A stretch of 64,000 bases of DNA from Fimbriimonadaceae bacterium (lineage in GTDB: Bacteria; Armatimonadota; Fimbriimonadia; Fimbriimonadales; Fimbriimonadaceae): assembly GCA_019454105.1 (NCBI GenBank), contig CP075364.1:1181362-1245361 (forward strand). The letters run 5' to 3'. Below are positions 16,791 to 24,865 of the stretch, one piece after another. The position numbers were made by a program, and so were the translations under genes. Below the pieces are notes generated by a model. That model did no database searches. It saw nothing but the letters and a program-made list of their open reading frames with translations, and was not told the origin of the DNA. Position 1 is the stretch's first letter. The number at the start of each line of letters is the position of its first letter.

Positions 16791-17336
16791 CTAGGGCCGC
16801 TGATAGCGGAACGGGTCGCGACTGAAGTCCCTGAACGGCACCGAAGTGTCGTAGCCACGCATACCCGGGAACACCGGGACGGCGACCGTCTCGCCGGGCA
16901 TGATGTCGTCTCTGAGCTGCATCCGGGCTTCGACAACCGGGACGCGCGCGACGCGCCCGTTCTTATAACCGACGATGAAGTGTCCGCTCGGGTCGACCTC
17001 CCAGGAGTCTCCGCCCACATAGGTGGGGTTCATGCGGACGTAGAGCGAGGAATAGAAGCCGAGCTCGTCGCCCCGCGGGCCTTTGGCAGTGACCGCAAAG
17101 CTGGTGAACTGCGGGCCTCTTTCCGACTTGGACTCGGCGAACTGTTGGTCTGGCAACCGCAACAGCAGGCGGTCGATCCGTGAAGTGTCCCAATCGTTGG
17201 CCTGCAACTGGGCCATAAGGGCCCGTGCCTGCTCCATCGGGTCGTGGGCCGGGGCGGCCCCGTTTTCTCCTGACGCCCGGGCGAAAATGAACGCCGCGCC
17301 GAAAGCCGCGCTCAGAATGATGGCTTGTTTGATCAT
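16791..17336 (-). CDS. Secreted hypothetical protein
   Basis: A 181-residue protein with a signal peptide or anchor (IKQAIILSAAFGAAFIFARASG). The mature part begins with a helical segment (MEQARALMAQLQANDW) followed by a beta-rich domain (FTSFAVTAKGPRGDELGFYSSLYVRMNPTY). It ends near FPGMRGYDTSVPFRDFSRDPFRYQRP. No family is recognised. Shine-Dalgarno AAGGAGACC precedes ATG 17336. It is 22 bp downstream of the Cys-rich gene and on the same strand, so the two are probably one operon. Confidence 0.65.
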   Translation of the reverse strand: MIKQAIILSAAFGAAFIFARASGENGAAPAHDPMEQARALMAQLQANDWDTSRIDRLLLRLPDQQFAESKSERGPQFTSFAVTAKGPRGDELGFYSSLYVRMNPTYVGGDSWEVDPSGHFIVGYKNGRVARVPVVEARMQLRDDIMPGETVAVPVFPGMRGYDTSVPFRDFSRDPFRYQRP

Positions 17337-17358
17337 GTTTGGTCTCCTTGGTTTTCTT

Positions 17359-17757
17359 TCATAAAGATCGGTCTGTCGCTAGTTGTGCTCCCGTAAAGAT
17401 CTTGTCGCCTTCAAAGGTCAATGGATTCCGCAATGTTCGGCGTATTGGCAAGGCCGGGCCGGATCGGCTGGAGTACCGTCGATGGGTGATCAAGGCGCAG
17501 TGAGGTGGCGGTATGTTGTCCCAATCGATACAACGGACAGCGCTGAATGTTTCAACTAACTCGTAGGAGCAACCGGGCTCATATGGCGCGCATCCATCCG
17601 TGGTGCAGCGGACACAACTTGGGGTCCCGTAAGCGCACTCAGGCATCTCGGACTCTCCGCCAGCGAGAAGGCCCCGGCCCGCGCTCGAGTATCCTGCCAT
17701 GGCCCCGAGCAGGACGCTCGCGGAAAACGGCAGAGCCTGTCTCAACACTTTCATCAT
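17359..17757 (-). CDS. Small cysteine-rich exported protein (Cys-D)
   Basis: A 132-residue protein with a signal peptide (MKVLRQALPFSASVLLGAMAGY). A Cys-dense core follows (ECAYGTPSCVRCTTDGCAPY, then PGCSYELVE, VRCIDW, PPPHC), about eight cysteines in 60 residues, with an Arg-rich tail. It is not obviously homologous to Cys-A/B/C further along, but it shares size, export signal and Cys density. ATG 17757 is chosen because TACGAT lies 6 nt upstream; a second ATG follows directly. Upstream lies an AT-rich island. Function unknown. Confidence 0.6.
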   Translation of the reverse strand: MMKVLRQALPFSASVLLGAMAGYSSAGRGLLAGGESEMPECAYGTPSCVRCTTDGCAPYEPGCSYELVETFSAVRCIDWDNIPPPHCALITHRRYSSRSGPALPIRRTLRNPLTFEGDKIFTGAQLATDRSL

Positions 17758-17769
17758 AAAAACATCGTA
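17758..17769 (-). promoter_or_regulatory. -10 element (TACGAT) 6 nt before the Cys-D start
   Basis: On the minus strand TACGAT (17769-17764) is followed by GTTTTT and ATG 17757, the leaderless arrangement. A second promoter may lie in the AT-rich island further upstream. Confidence 0.45.
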
Positions 17770-17805
17770 CAACAGGTTTCGGGTCACAGATCCACTCCCC
17801 CCGTC

Positions 17806-17880
17806 AGAAAAAAAAACTAGTACTAATACTGGCTATGAGGACGTTATATATAAACCATTTTATATAGACTGTGACAATTA
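17806..17880 (-). promoter_or_regulatory. AT-rich island upstream of the Cys-D gene
   Basis: A stretch of about 75 bp that is far more AT-rich than its surroundings lies between glnS and Cys-D. On the minus strand it has TTGTCA (17877-17872) followed 17-19 bp later by TTTATA/TATATA, a plausible promoter. It shares ACTAGT and the string TCTATATAA with another AT-rich island at 27308-27440, in the same order and orientation. Confidence 0.45.
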
Positions 17881-17939
17881 ATGGTCACCGTGTCTTCAGG
17901 TTTACGATCGAGTGCTCGCAAGGCCAACGAGTAGCACCG

Positions 17940-19664
17940 TCAACTCAGCTTCTTCTCGATCTTGGCCCAGGTGTCGCGCAAGGTGACGGTGCGGTTGAAC
18001 ACCAATTTCTCGGCGGTCGAGTCGCGATCCACACAGAAGTAGCCCACACGCTCGAACTGGAAGACCGAGCCCGGCGCCGCCCCCGCCACCGAGGGCTCGA
18101 CCAAAGCCTTCACGACCCGGAGCGAGTCCGGGTTCATGTGCTTGAGATAGCCCGGCTCGCCGCTATCCGGTTCCGAGTCCTCGGCCTCGGGATGCGGCGC
18201 CGAGAACAAGTGGTCGAAGAGCCGCGCCTCCGCCTCCAGGGCCTGGTCGGCCACCACCCAATGGATCGTGGCCTTGACCTTGCGTCCGTCTGGCGGGTTC
18301 GCCCCGAGCGTGGCCGGGTCCACGGTGCACCTCAGCTCCACGACCTGGCCTTCGCCGTCCTTGACGACCTCGTCGCACCGCAGGAGGTACGCATAGCGGA
18401 GCCGCACCTCGGTGCCCGGCGAGAGGCGGAAATACTTGGGCGGGGGTTCTTCGCGGAAATCGTCTTGTTCGATCAAGATCACCGGCCCGAACGGCACCCG
18501 ACGCATCCCAGCAGAGGGATCCTCCGGGTTGTTGACCGCCTCGACCCATTCCGTCTTCACGTCGTCGTAGTTTGTGATCACGACCCGCAGCGGGTCGAGC
18601 ACAGCCATGACCCGGAGGGCGCGCCGGTTAAGGTCTTCGCGGGCGCAGTCTTCCAGTTGGTACATTTCTGTGACGCTGGCGGCCTTGGTCACCCCGACCC
18701 GGCGACAGAACTCGCGAACCGCCTCCGGCGAATACCCCCGGCGGCGCAGTCCGGCCAGAGTCGGCATACGCGGGTCGTCATAGCCGCTCACCTTCCCCGC
18801 TTTGACCAGCTCGACGAACTTGCGCTTGCTCATCACGGTGTGGGTGAGGTTGAGTCGGGCGAACTCGATCTGGCGCGGATGGAAGACGCCAAGCTGGTCG
18901 AGGAACCAGTCGTAGAGCGGCCGATGGATCTCATATTCGAGCGTGCAGAGCGAGTGGGTGATCCCCTCGATGCTGTCTTGGAGGCCGTGGGCCCAGTCGT
19001 AGGTGGGATAAACGCACCAGGCGTCGCCTTGCCGGTGGTGGTGGGCCCGGCGGATGCGGTACATGACCGGGTCGCGGAGCACGAGGTTCGGCGAGGCCAT
19101 GTCGATCTTGGCGCGGAGGGTCTTGCTGCCGTCTGGGAACTCGCCCGCCCGCATCCGGGCGAACAGGTCCAGGTTCTCTTCGACCGACCGGTTCCGCCAG
19201 GGCGAGTCAACGCCGGGCCGGGTCAGCGTGCCGCGCGCCTCGCGCATCTCGTCTGGCGAAAGGTCGCACACATAGGCGAGCCCTTTCTTGATGAGCTCTT
19301 GGGCGAGCTCGTACTGCCTGTCGAAATAGTCGCTGCCGAAAAGGGCCTGGCCGTCCCAGTGCCGATGCACGTCGGGGTCGGCGCTGAGGAGCCACTTCAT
19401 GTCAGCGATGATCGCATCGACGAACTCTTGGTCTTCCTTCTCGGGGTTCGTATCGTCAAAGCGGAGATTGAACCGACCGCCGAAGTCTTTGGCGACGCCA
19501 TAGTCGATCCAGACCGCTTTGGCGTGGCCGATGTGGAGGTAGGCGTTCGGCTCTGGCGGGAAGCGGGTGTGGACGCGGTCGAACCTGCCGCTCGCGAGAT
19601 CCTCGCTCACGGCCTCGCGGACGAAGTCGGTCGCTACTGGGGCTTCGGGGTCGGAGGTCGGCAT
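17940..19664 (-). CDS. glnS: Glutaminyl-tRNA synthetase
   Basis: A 574-residue class I synthetase that charges tRNA-Gln. It has the HIGH signature at 44-47 inside [38 protein letters not shown], the KMSKS-equivalent [11 protein letters not shown] and the C-terminal anticodon-binding beta-barrels with [17 protein letters not shown]. Length is typical of bacterial GlnRS. TATACT lies 9 nt before ATG 19664. The long open frame on the opposite strand is a shadow. It sits alone between accessory genes. Confidence 0.95.
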   Translation of the reverse strand: MPTSDPEAPVATDFVREAVSEDLASGRFDRVHTRFPPEPNAYLHIGHAKAVWIDYGVAKDFGGRFNLRFDDTNPEKEDQEFVDAIIADMKWLLSADPDVHRHWDGQALFGSDYFDRQYELAQELIKKGLAYVCDLSPDEMREARGTLTRPGVDSPWRNRSVEENLDLFARMRAGEFPDGSKTLRAKIDMASPNLVLRDPVMYRIRRAHHHRQGDAWCVYPTYDWAHGLQDSIEGITHSLCTLEYEIHRPLYDWFLDQLGVFHPRQIEFARLNLTHTVMSKRKFVELVKAGKVSGYDDPRMPTLAGLRRRGYSPEAVREFCRRVGVTKAASVTEMYQLEDCAREDLNRRALRVMAVLDPLRVVITNYDDVKTEWVEAVNNPEDPSAGMRRVPFGPVILIEQDDFREEPPPKYFRLSPGTEVRLRYAYLLRCDEVVKDGEGQVVELRCTVDPATLGANPPDGRKVKATIHWVVADQALEAEARLFDHLFSAPHPEAEDSEPDSGEPGYLKHMNPDSLRVVKALVEPSVAGAAPGSVFQFERVGYFCVDRDSTAEKLVFNRTVTLRDTWAKIEKKLS

Positions 19665-19679
19665 GTGGGGTCAAGTATA
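19665..19679 (-). promoter_or_regulatory. -10 element (TATACT) 9 nt before the glnS start
   Basis: Minus-strand TATACT (19679-19674) is one base from the TATAAT consensus and leaves nine bases to ATG 19664, too short for an ordinary leader with a ribosome-binding site. Confidence 0.45.
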
Positions 19680-19796
19680 CGAGGGTACGACTGGACCACC
19701 CTAACTAGAGGCCCCTCTCCCTCGCTTTCGAGTGCGACTGCAAGGAGCGAAGGGCCCCAGTGGGGCCCAAGGGGAATGGGAGAACGGCCAGGAGAG

Positions 19797-21182
19797 CTAG
19801 CGGGCGATCGATCCCCCCATGTCGACGCTCGACGGGACGGGCTTGGGAGCCAGCGAGAGCGACATCGTGAACATCGCTGGTCGGATCTGTCCCGTGCCGA
19901 AGATGAACGGCCCATCCCAACGGTAGAGTTCGTCACGGAGAAGGACGCCTTTGTCCGTCATTCCGGCCCGGATACGGCTGTTTGAAGCCGAGTCCTTCGG
20001 ACGGAGCCCTGGGCCGACTGTGGCACCATTGGTCAAACCCGCGACCTCGAACACGACCACGAATTCGCCTGGCAAGAGCACAGTGGGCTGGATGGGGAGA
20101 TCGTACGCGAGGAACTCACCGTCGCCTAACCCGTTGCCGAGGCCGAGAGGCACGGGCTGAGGATCTGACGTCCAAAGCACCTCGTTGGTCGGCTCGCTGG
20201 ATCTGCCGGCCTTGAGAAAGGTCACTGTGAAGGTCGGAGAGCCGGTCGTCTGAGCGAGGGTGTCGGCCGCGACCTCCATGCGGAGCGAACTGGCCCAGCG
20301 CCGGACAGTCTCCATCGCGACGATCTTGCCGGCTGCCTTATAGACGTCCGGACTGCTCACGATCGGCAGCCCAAGGTATCTCCACACGTCCGGGTTGGCT
20401 GGATCAAGGACCGTGTTGTCGATGCCTTTCACCTGGTTCATCATGTTGCCGCTCCAGAGCGAATAGTGGTAGCTGAAGGCTCCGATGGCCAGGGTGGCGG
20501 GCCTCTCTTGGGCCGCCCAGTCGCTCGGCACAGGCGGGTTCCCTGTGAAGACGCGGCGCCAGACAATGCCCGGACCACCGATCTGAGGGGGCGTCGTGGG
20601 GAGCGACCCGATTTCGGACACGCCGTTCAACCTGCCTCCCGCCTTGAAGAAATTCTGAGGGTCGTTCGGATCGAAGGGGACTTGCAAGAATCGCCCTCCG
20701 TCAAAGTGGACGGTCACCGTGAGTTCGGCCTGGCCGGGAACCACTCCGGGCATCGGCACGAAGACGACCCGGTCGCCAGTCTTCACTCCGAGAGGCGGGC
20801 TCGTCCAAAGCAAAGTGCCAGGAGCGCGGTAGGGGGTTCCCGAAAGGTTGCCGTTCTTGTTGGGGCCGTCGTTCCGGTACACGCGGAAGCGGAAGTTCTC
20901 TGTCCCAATTGGCGGCAAGTCCGCGACACAGAGATAACCGAACCCGAGCGAGGTGAGGGGTTGGCTCGCGTCTGCGAGGACGATCGCCGATCCCCTCTCG
21001 GGTAGGCGAGTCCATTGGCCGACGGGGGGCTGACCCATGAAAGACCCGGTCGGGCCGGTCGGGGCATAGCTCTCCGACCGCTCGATATCGCATCGGAAGA
21101 CATTGGTTTGGCCGAAAGCCAAAGTCGAAGACAGGGCCGCAAGGACGATGAGGGAAGTGACCCGGGGAACGACGACGCGCAT
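19797..21182 (-). CDS. Large secreted protein of unknown function
   Basis: A 461-residue exported protein with a clear signal peptide (VTSLIVLAALSSTLAFG, cleavage near AFGQ). It is beta-rich with many Pro/Gly/Asn turns (GYLCVADLPPIGTENFRFRVYRNDG, LLWTSPPLGVKTGDRVVFV, WTSDPQPVPLGLGNGLGDG). No catalytic motif is recognised. It does not have the shared C-terminal module of the five propeller-like proteins. ATG 21182 is chosen because it begins directly at the signal peptide; a start at 21203 is possible. It lies downstream of the tandem prepilin cassette on the same strand, separated by 164 bp. Confidence 0.65.
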   Translation of the reverse strand: MRVVVPRVTSLIVLAALSSTLAFGQTNVFRCDIERSESYAPTGPTGSFMGQPPVGQWTRLPERGSAIVLADASQPLTSLGFGYLCVADLPPIGTENFRFRVYRNDGPNKNGNLSGTPYRAPGTLLWTSPPLGVKTGDRVVFVPMPGVVPGQAELTVTVHFDGGRFLQVPFDPNDPQNFFKAGGRLNGVSEIGSLPTTPPQIGGPGIVWRRVFTGNPPVPSDWAAQERPATLAIGAFSYHYSLWSGNMMNQVKGIDNTVLDPANPDVWRYLGLPIVSSPDVYKAAGKIVAMETVRRWASSLRMEVAADTLAQTTGSPTFTVTFLKAGRSSEPTNEVLWTSDPQPVPLGLGNGLGDGEFLAYDLPIQPTVLLPGEFVVVFEVAGLTNGATVGPGLRPKDSASNSRIRAGMTDKGVLLRDELYRWDGPFIFGTGQIRPAMFTMSLSLAPKPVPSSVDMGGSIAR

Positions 21183-21346
21183 GATGCCATCAGTATGGGT
21201 CATTTCTTACAGTTTTAGCGAGTCTGGTGTAAGAATTCTTCTGACTTCAGAAAGAGGCTTCTCTCCGCGGGGCGGTGAGAATTGGCCAAATCTGGAAGGG
21301 GAGTCGGGGCGCGGAGGCCAGCCGCAGGATGAGTCGCGGCCCGAAT

Positions 21347-21748
21347 TCAAGCCATGGTCAGGCGCATCTTCCGCTCGATCACCTGGGCCGTCAAGCCCGA
21401 GACCAGGCCGATCCCGGCGGCGCCAAGAAGCATGGAGACAATCGTCCAGACGTCGAGGTCTGGGTAGAACGAGAGGCTGAACTTCCAAATCGTTATCGGA
21501 AACACGACGACAGGCAGGGCAAGCACCGCTGTTATTCGAGCTCCATTCTTGCGACGCTTGGGACTCAAGCGATTCCCGAGCAGATAGCCGATTGCGACCG
21601 CCACGAACGACATCCCGAGCATCATCGCCAAGACGGCCGCGCTTTTGGTCATCGCAAGAAAAATGAGACCCACCGGCAAGCCGGATCCCAAGCATGCCCA
21701 CAATTGAGCCCGCCAATCTGTCTCCCGATGGCCCGCTGAGTCCTCCAT
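21347..21748 (-). CDS. Small four-helix membrane protein, cassette copy 2 (Mem-B)
   Basis: A 133-residue integral membrane protein with four hydrophobic segments separated by basic loops. It shares CLxSGLPV, AxGYxLxNRL and GLTAxxxER at matching positions with Mem-A (22673-23089), so the two are duplicates. It starts 3 nt after the prepilin B stop and is the last gene of the cassette. No function is known for either copy; being co-encoded with a prepilin and a Cys-rich protein suggests a role in their handling or in membrane assembly (inference). Confidence 0.65.
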   Translation of the reverse strand: MEDSAGHRETDWRAQLWACLGSGLPVGLIFLAMTKSAAVLAMMLGMSFVAVAIGYLLGNRLSPKRRKNGARITAVLALPVVVFPITIWKFSLSFYPDLDVWTIVSMLLGAAGIGLVSGLTAQVIERKMRLTMA

Positions 21749-21751
21749 GCC

Positions 21752-22450
21752 TTAGTTCCGAACCGAGTCGGAACAGTCTTTTTCCAGCTGCTCGATTGAA
21801 AAGTCGGCGTAGAGCCAGTGAGGGGCAAAGCACCGATGCTCCTCTCGGCTCGTCGTCCTCGTCGTGACGACTTGGAACCGCCTGACGACCACGGCAGAAT
21901 CGTCCAAGAGTCTTCTGTAGGGGCCCTGGCGCAACGCCAAGCGCGGCTCGGGCGACTGAAAGCGACCTTGATCTGTTCCGGCGACGTCGATGAGCCATCC
22001 CGAAGTTCCCGGCGAACCTTTGGAAAGCAACCAGTGCATCCCGACGACGTCCGCTATGCCAACAAAGCTCAACCGATAGTCCTTGGGCGACCGGCGGGGC
22101 TCGCGAAGTCGATCGTAGGCCTGCCTTCGGAATATGTTCGCATACCCTTCGCGCGTCGGGTCGGCAACAGAAGAGCAGAGTTCCTCTCTCACCCTACGCG
22201 CCTCGACGAGCTCGGCGCAACTTTTTACGGCGACTCCAGCCTCGCTGGCATAGACCGCAGCGGCAACCCCGAGTTGTCGCATCCGCTGAAGGTCGTCGCT
22301 TCTCTTGCCTTGAAGAAGTGCGCTGCTGAGTAGTGGCATCAACACCACAACGAGAGCCAGAGCCAAACCCAAGACTAGCAACGTATCAAGGAGCGTCAGA
22401 CCGAGCTCCGGTCGCCTTCGGCCCCACTCCAGGCGCCCTGGAAGGGTCAT
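21752..22450 (-). CDS. Prepilin-like protein, cassette copy 2 (Prepilin-B)
   Basis: A 232-residue protein with a type IV prepilin N-terminus. A 17-residue basic leader ending in G (RRRPELG) is followed by LTLLDTLLVLGLALALVVVLMPLL, with Asp at +5 where Glu is usual. The body is homologous to Prepilin-A: KRSDDLQRMRQLGVAA, EGYANIFRRQ, SGWLIDVAGTDQGRF, RYRRLLDDSAVVVRRFQ. Two Cys pairs are likely (SCAELVEAR, ELCSSVADP). ATG 22450 overlaps the preceding stop as ATGA, which supports this start over the upstream ATG at 22528. Confidence 0.75.
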   Translation of the reverse strand: MTLPGRLEWGRRRPELGLTLLDTLLVLGLALALVVVLMPLLSSALLQGKRSDDLQRMRQLGVAAAVYASEAGVAVKSCAELVEARRVREELCSSVADPTREGYANIFRRQAYDRLREPRRSPKDYRLSFVGIADVVGMHWLLSKGSPGTSGWLIDVAGTDQGRFQSPEPRLALRQGPYRRLLDDSAVVVRRFQVVTTRTTSREEHRCFAPHWLYADFSIEQLEKDCSDSVRN

Positions 22451-22710
22451 GGGTTGCAGTCTCGACTGAAATCGCAAGGATCGGCTCCAGTGTGTTGAAT
22501 GCACCCCCAGATGGGAATGTCCGCACATGTCCTGTACACGTCATTCTCACAATATTCCCAAATGTGCAGGCGGATCCATTCTTCGCCCAAAAGCAGGCAC
22601 GGGAGCGAGACTTTGGTGAAAGTGTCCGGGATCGCGGTGTTGTCGTGGCACGGGCCGCAGGGCGGGGGCCAGCTAGTCCTCTTCCATGTTCGCCCGCTGC
22701 AACCTCTCAA
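22447..22710 (-). pseudogene. Truncated cysteine-rich gene, cassette copy 2 (delta-Cys-B)
   Basis: The reading frame encodes the mature part of a protein clearly related to Cys-A (23807-24211): PPC-x2-C, FTKxSxPC, EW[IL]R[IL]HI, C[DE]N, YRxCADIxIxGCI, PCxFxRxC all align. The signal peptide and N-terminal spacer of Cys-A have no counterpart. The frame runs back into the Mem-A gene, and the only start is a TTG at 22710 inside it. The homology begins right after the Mem-A stop (TAG at 22673-22675). Either the 5' end was deleted or it is translated as a cytosolic remnant. The ATGA overlap with Prepilin-B is kept. Confidence 0.7.
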
Positions 22711-23089
22711 GGACGCGTTCCGCCGTCACTGCTGTCAAACCGAAGAGGCATCCGACTCCAAGGCTGCAGAGTCCGGCCAAGACCGTCGTCTCGACAGGAA
22801 CGTTGCGGAACACGAACACAAACCCCAGACCGATGTATGCGAGAACCGCCAGGGACGGGACCACGAACACTGGCCAGTTCCTCATCCAAGGCGGCCCCAT
22901 AGTCGCTAAGCGATTAACTAACCAATAGCCTGCTGCCACAGAGAAGAAGGCCAGTGCGAGGACGATGAAGAAACCCGAAACTCCTTGCGTCATCCAAGTG
23001 ATCATGACCGCAACCGGAAGGCCGGAAACAAGGCAAACCAACAACCTTGCATTTGTACGTCTCGTAAGCGAGCGCAAGACCATAGGCAT
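22673..23089 (-). CDS. Small four-helix membrane protein, cassette copy 1 (Mem-A)
   Basis: A 138-residue membrane protein homologous to Mem-B. It has four hydrophobic segments, the first being ARLLVCLVSGLPVAVMITW, and ends with a charged tail ERVLERLQRANMEED. ATG 23089 begins 4 nt after the Prepilin-A stop; the longer frame to 23209 would overlap Prepilin-A. Its 3' end abuts the truncated Cys-B reading frame. Function unknown. Confidence 0.65.
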   Translation of the reverse strand: MPMVLRSLTRRTNARLLVCLVSGLPVAVMITWMTQGVSGFFIVLALAFFSVAAGYWLVNRLATMGPPWMRNWPVFVVPSLAVLAYIGLGFVFVFRNVPVETTVLAGLCSLGVGCLFGLTAVTAERVLERLQRANMEED

Positions 23090-23093
23090 CAAG

Positions 23094-23810
23094 TCAAGGA
23101 TCTTGTAGGCCGTATGCCCTGCATTGCTCGTAGATTTCCTCGGTACTAAAGTCTGCGAAGTGCCAACTTGGATTAGAGCATCGCTTTCGAGGAAATCTGT
23201 TTTTGTCAAGCATCACGTGTTGGAACTGCCGAATAACCACAGCCCCATCGTCCAATAGTCTCCTATAACGCCCTTCGCGAAGTTCCAGCATCGGCTCTAC
23301 TCTCTCATACCGACCTTGAGATGAAGGCGACACATCGATGAGCCAGCCAGTACTACCCTCCCGTCCCAGTTCAATGCTCTTTCGAAATGCACCAACGTCG
23401 CTCGGTCCAGCAAAGCTAAGGCGGTATGGAACTGGTTTGAACTGCGTCATTCCAGTTCTAGACGATAATTGTCTTCTAAAGATGTTTGCGAATCCTTCAG
23501 CATTCGGATCTGCGCGCGACGAACAGATCCAAGACTCTACGACTCCTAACTTTATCAGGTCGCTGCAACTCAGCGGTGAATGTTCGCCTTGTTGTGCATA
23601 TTGCACTGCGGCCAATCCGAGTTGTCGCAATCGCTGTAGGTCATCACCTCTCTTGCCCTCTTGCAGTGTTCGGCCCAGAATCGGAGTCACGACCCCAAAG
23701 GCGACGAGGGCAATCGTCAGAACTATCAACAGTTCTATCAAGGACAGTCCATGCAACCGCTGAGACCCAATCAGGCTTTTGCCCCCTAAAACAGCTTTGG
23801 CAGAAGTCAC
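23094..23810 (-). CDS. Prepilin-like protein, cassette copy 1 (Prepilin-A)
   Basis: A 238-residue protein with a classical type IV prepilin signal: leader ending RLHG at residue 21, then LSLIELLIVLTIALVAFG with Glu at +5. A prepilin peptidase would cut after Gly21 and leave the hydrophobic assembly helix. The body holds GKRGDDLQRLRQLGLAAVQYA, EGFANIFRRQ, TGWLIDVSPSSQGRY and RRLLDDGAVVIRQFQ, shared with Prepilin-B, and four cysteines. GTG 23810 makes a GTGA overlap with the Cys-A stop, mirroring copy 2; ATG 23822 is the alternative start. Confidence 0.78.
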   Translation of the reverse strand: MTSAKAVLGGKSLIGSQRLHGLSLIELLIVLTIALVAFGVVTPILGRTLQEGKRGDDLQRLRQLGLAAVQYAQQGEHSPLSCSDLIKLGVVESWICSSRADPNAEGFANIFRRQLSSRTGMTQFKPVPYRLSFAGPSDVGAFRKSIELGREGSTGWLIDVSPSSQGRYERVEPMLELREGRYRRLLDDGAVVIRQFQHVMLDKNRFPRKRCSNPSWHFADFSTEEIYEQCRAYGLQDP

Positions 23811-24211
23811 CAGGGATAGCATGTGCGATCGAAACTGCAAGGTGTCGGTGCCTTCGCGGGAATGCACCCGCCAATCATGATGTCAGCGCAATCCCTGTAG
23901 TAGCCATTGTCGCACAAGCCAATGATGTGGATCCGCAACCACTCTTCTTCCCGCCATGACTGGAACGCGCAAGGAAACGACCACTTTGTGAATGGATCCG
24001 CAAAAAACTCGTTTTCGCAGTTCCAGCAGGGTGGGATGTCGGCTCCCGCGCCGCCGCCACACTGCGTGGCGCAACCAGGAGCCTGCGCGTCAGGTGCGGA
24101 CCCTTTCTTGGGTCGGATCTCGTCGAGGGCGGTGGCACCGAGGGCCATGGCCGAGCCCAGAACCAGGCTCAGGCCGGCGGTCTTCACCTGTCTTATAGCG
24201 CTTGCTCTCAT
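23807..24211 (-). CDS. Small cysteine-rich exported protein, cassette copy 1 (Cys-A)
   Basis: A 134-residue protein with an N-terminal signal peptide (VKTAGLSLVLGSAMALGATA), a polar spacer, and a mature domain with ten cysteines. These lie in GCATQC, PPCWNC, SFPC, GLCDN, YRDCADIMIGGCI, PCSFDRTC, with the framework EEWLRIHI. The pattern is shared with delta-Cys-B. No bacteriocin-modifying enzyme is next to it. The even cysteine count and export signal suggest a disulfide-rich periplasmic or surface domain (inference). It is the first gene of the cassette. A G8 run (24241-24248) lies about 30 bp upstream. Confidence 0.72.
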   Translation of the reverse strand: MRASAIRQVKTAGLSLVLGSAMALGATALDEIRPKKGSAPDAQAPGCATQCGGGAGADIPPCWNCENEFFADPFTKWSFPCAFQSWREEEWLRIHIIGLCDNGYYRDCADIMIGGCIPAKAPTPCSFDRTCYPW

Positions 24212-24424
24212 AGCGTTCACAGTCTGCCACAAGGCCTACAGGGGGGGGTATTTAGACCTCTCCACACGGTTAGTGGCCCGAACTTGACAGAGTCTCTCGC
24301 TTCCGTTGGTGGAGGTAGGCGGAGGCGGAGCCTCCCCTCCTTCACGAACGCCGAGTGGCGTCCGAGGGAGGGACGGGGATAAGGGCCTTGCCCAGAGGCG
24401 GACTGAAGTCCGCCCTCCTTCTTG
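24212..24424. other. Intergenic region with GC-rich hairpins after rpsJ
   Basis: No gene is visible. It contains a perfect 8-bp stem GGCGGACT-GA-AGTCCGCC (24397-24414), placed 11 bp beyond the rpsJ stop on the minus strand, a second short GGAGGC/GCCTCC inverted repeat near 24315-24330, and a G8 run (24241-24248). The first hairpin may end the rpsJ transcript, although it lacks a T-run. Confidence 0.5.
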
Positions 24425-24736
24425 TTAAACGGTCTTGATCTCGATGTCCACGCCGCTCGAGAGGTCGAGCCGCATGAGGGCGTCGATCGTCTTGTTGGTC
24501 GGCTCGTGAATGTCGATCAGCCGGTTGTGGGTGCGGAGCTCGAAGTGCTCCATCGACTCTTTGTCGATGTGCGGGCCGCGGATGACGCAGAACTTGCGGA
24601 TCCGAGTCGGAAGGGGGATTGGGCCAGCGACTCGCGCCCCGGTCCTCTTGGCGGTCTCGGTGATCTTCTCGGCCGACTGGTCGAGGATGCGGTGGTCGTA
24701 CGCGCGCACGCGAATGCGGATTTTCATGCCTGCCAT
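24425..24736 (-). CDS. rpsJ: 30S ribosomal protein S10
   Basis: A 103-residue protein matching S10 (NusE) over its entire length: [65 protein letters not shown]. It assembles into the 30S subunit and also acts with NusB in antitermination. The start ATG 24736 lies 8 nt after an AAAGGA Shine-Dalgarno. Usually rpsJ directly follows tuf; here it lies 5.5 kb beyond the tuf stop on the same strand, with accessory genes in between. Confidence 0.95.
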   Translation of the reverse strand: MAGMKIRIRVRAYDHRILDQSAEKITETAKRTGARVAGPIPLPTRIRKFCVIRGPHIDKESMEHFELRTHNRLIDIHEPTNKTIDALMRLDLSSGVDIEIKTV

Positions 24737-24865
24737 AGATGGTTTCCTTTGCCGCAGTGAATTCCAGGCGACCGGCAGTGGCCGCCCCAACCTCTCTGGG
24801 CATCCCGATTGTACTCGAGCCGAGGGGAAGCCCCCTGACCCCGACCCTGAGGCTCGAGAGTCGAC

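Noticed and set aside
17871-19985. 704-codon open frame on the plus strand opposite glnS
   Set aside because: It lies antisense to a full-length glutaminyl-tRNA synthetase; long antisense frames are common in GC-rich DNA and this one has no family content.
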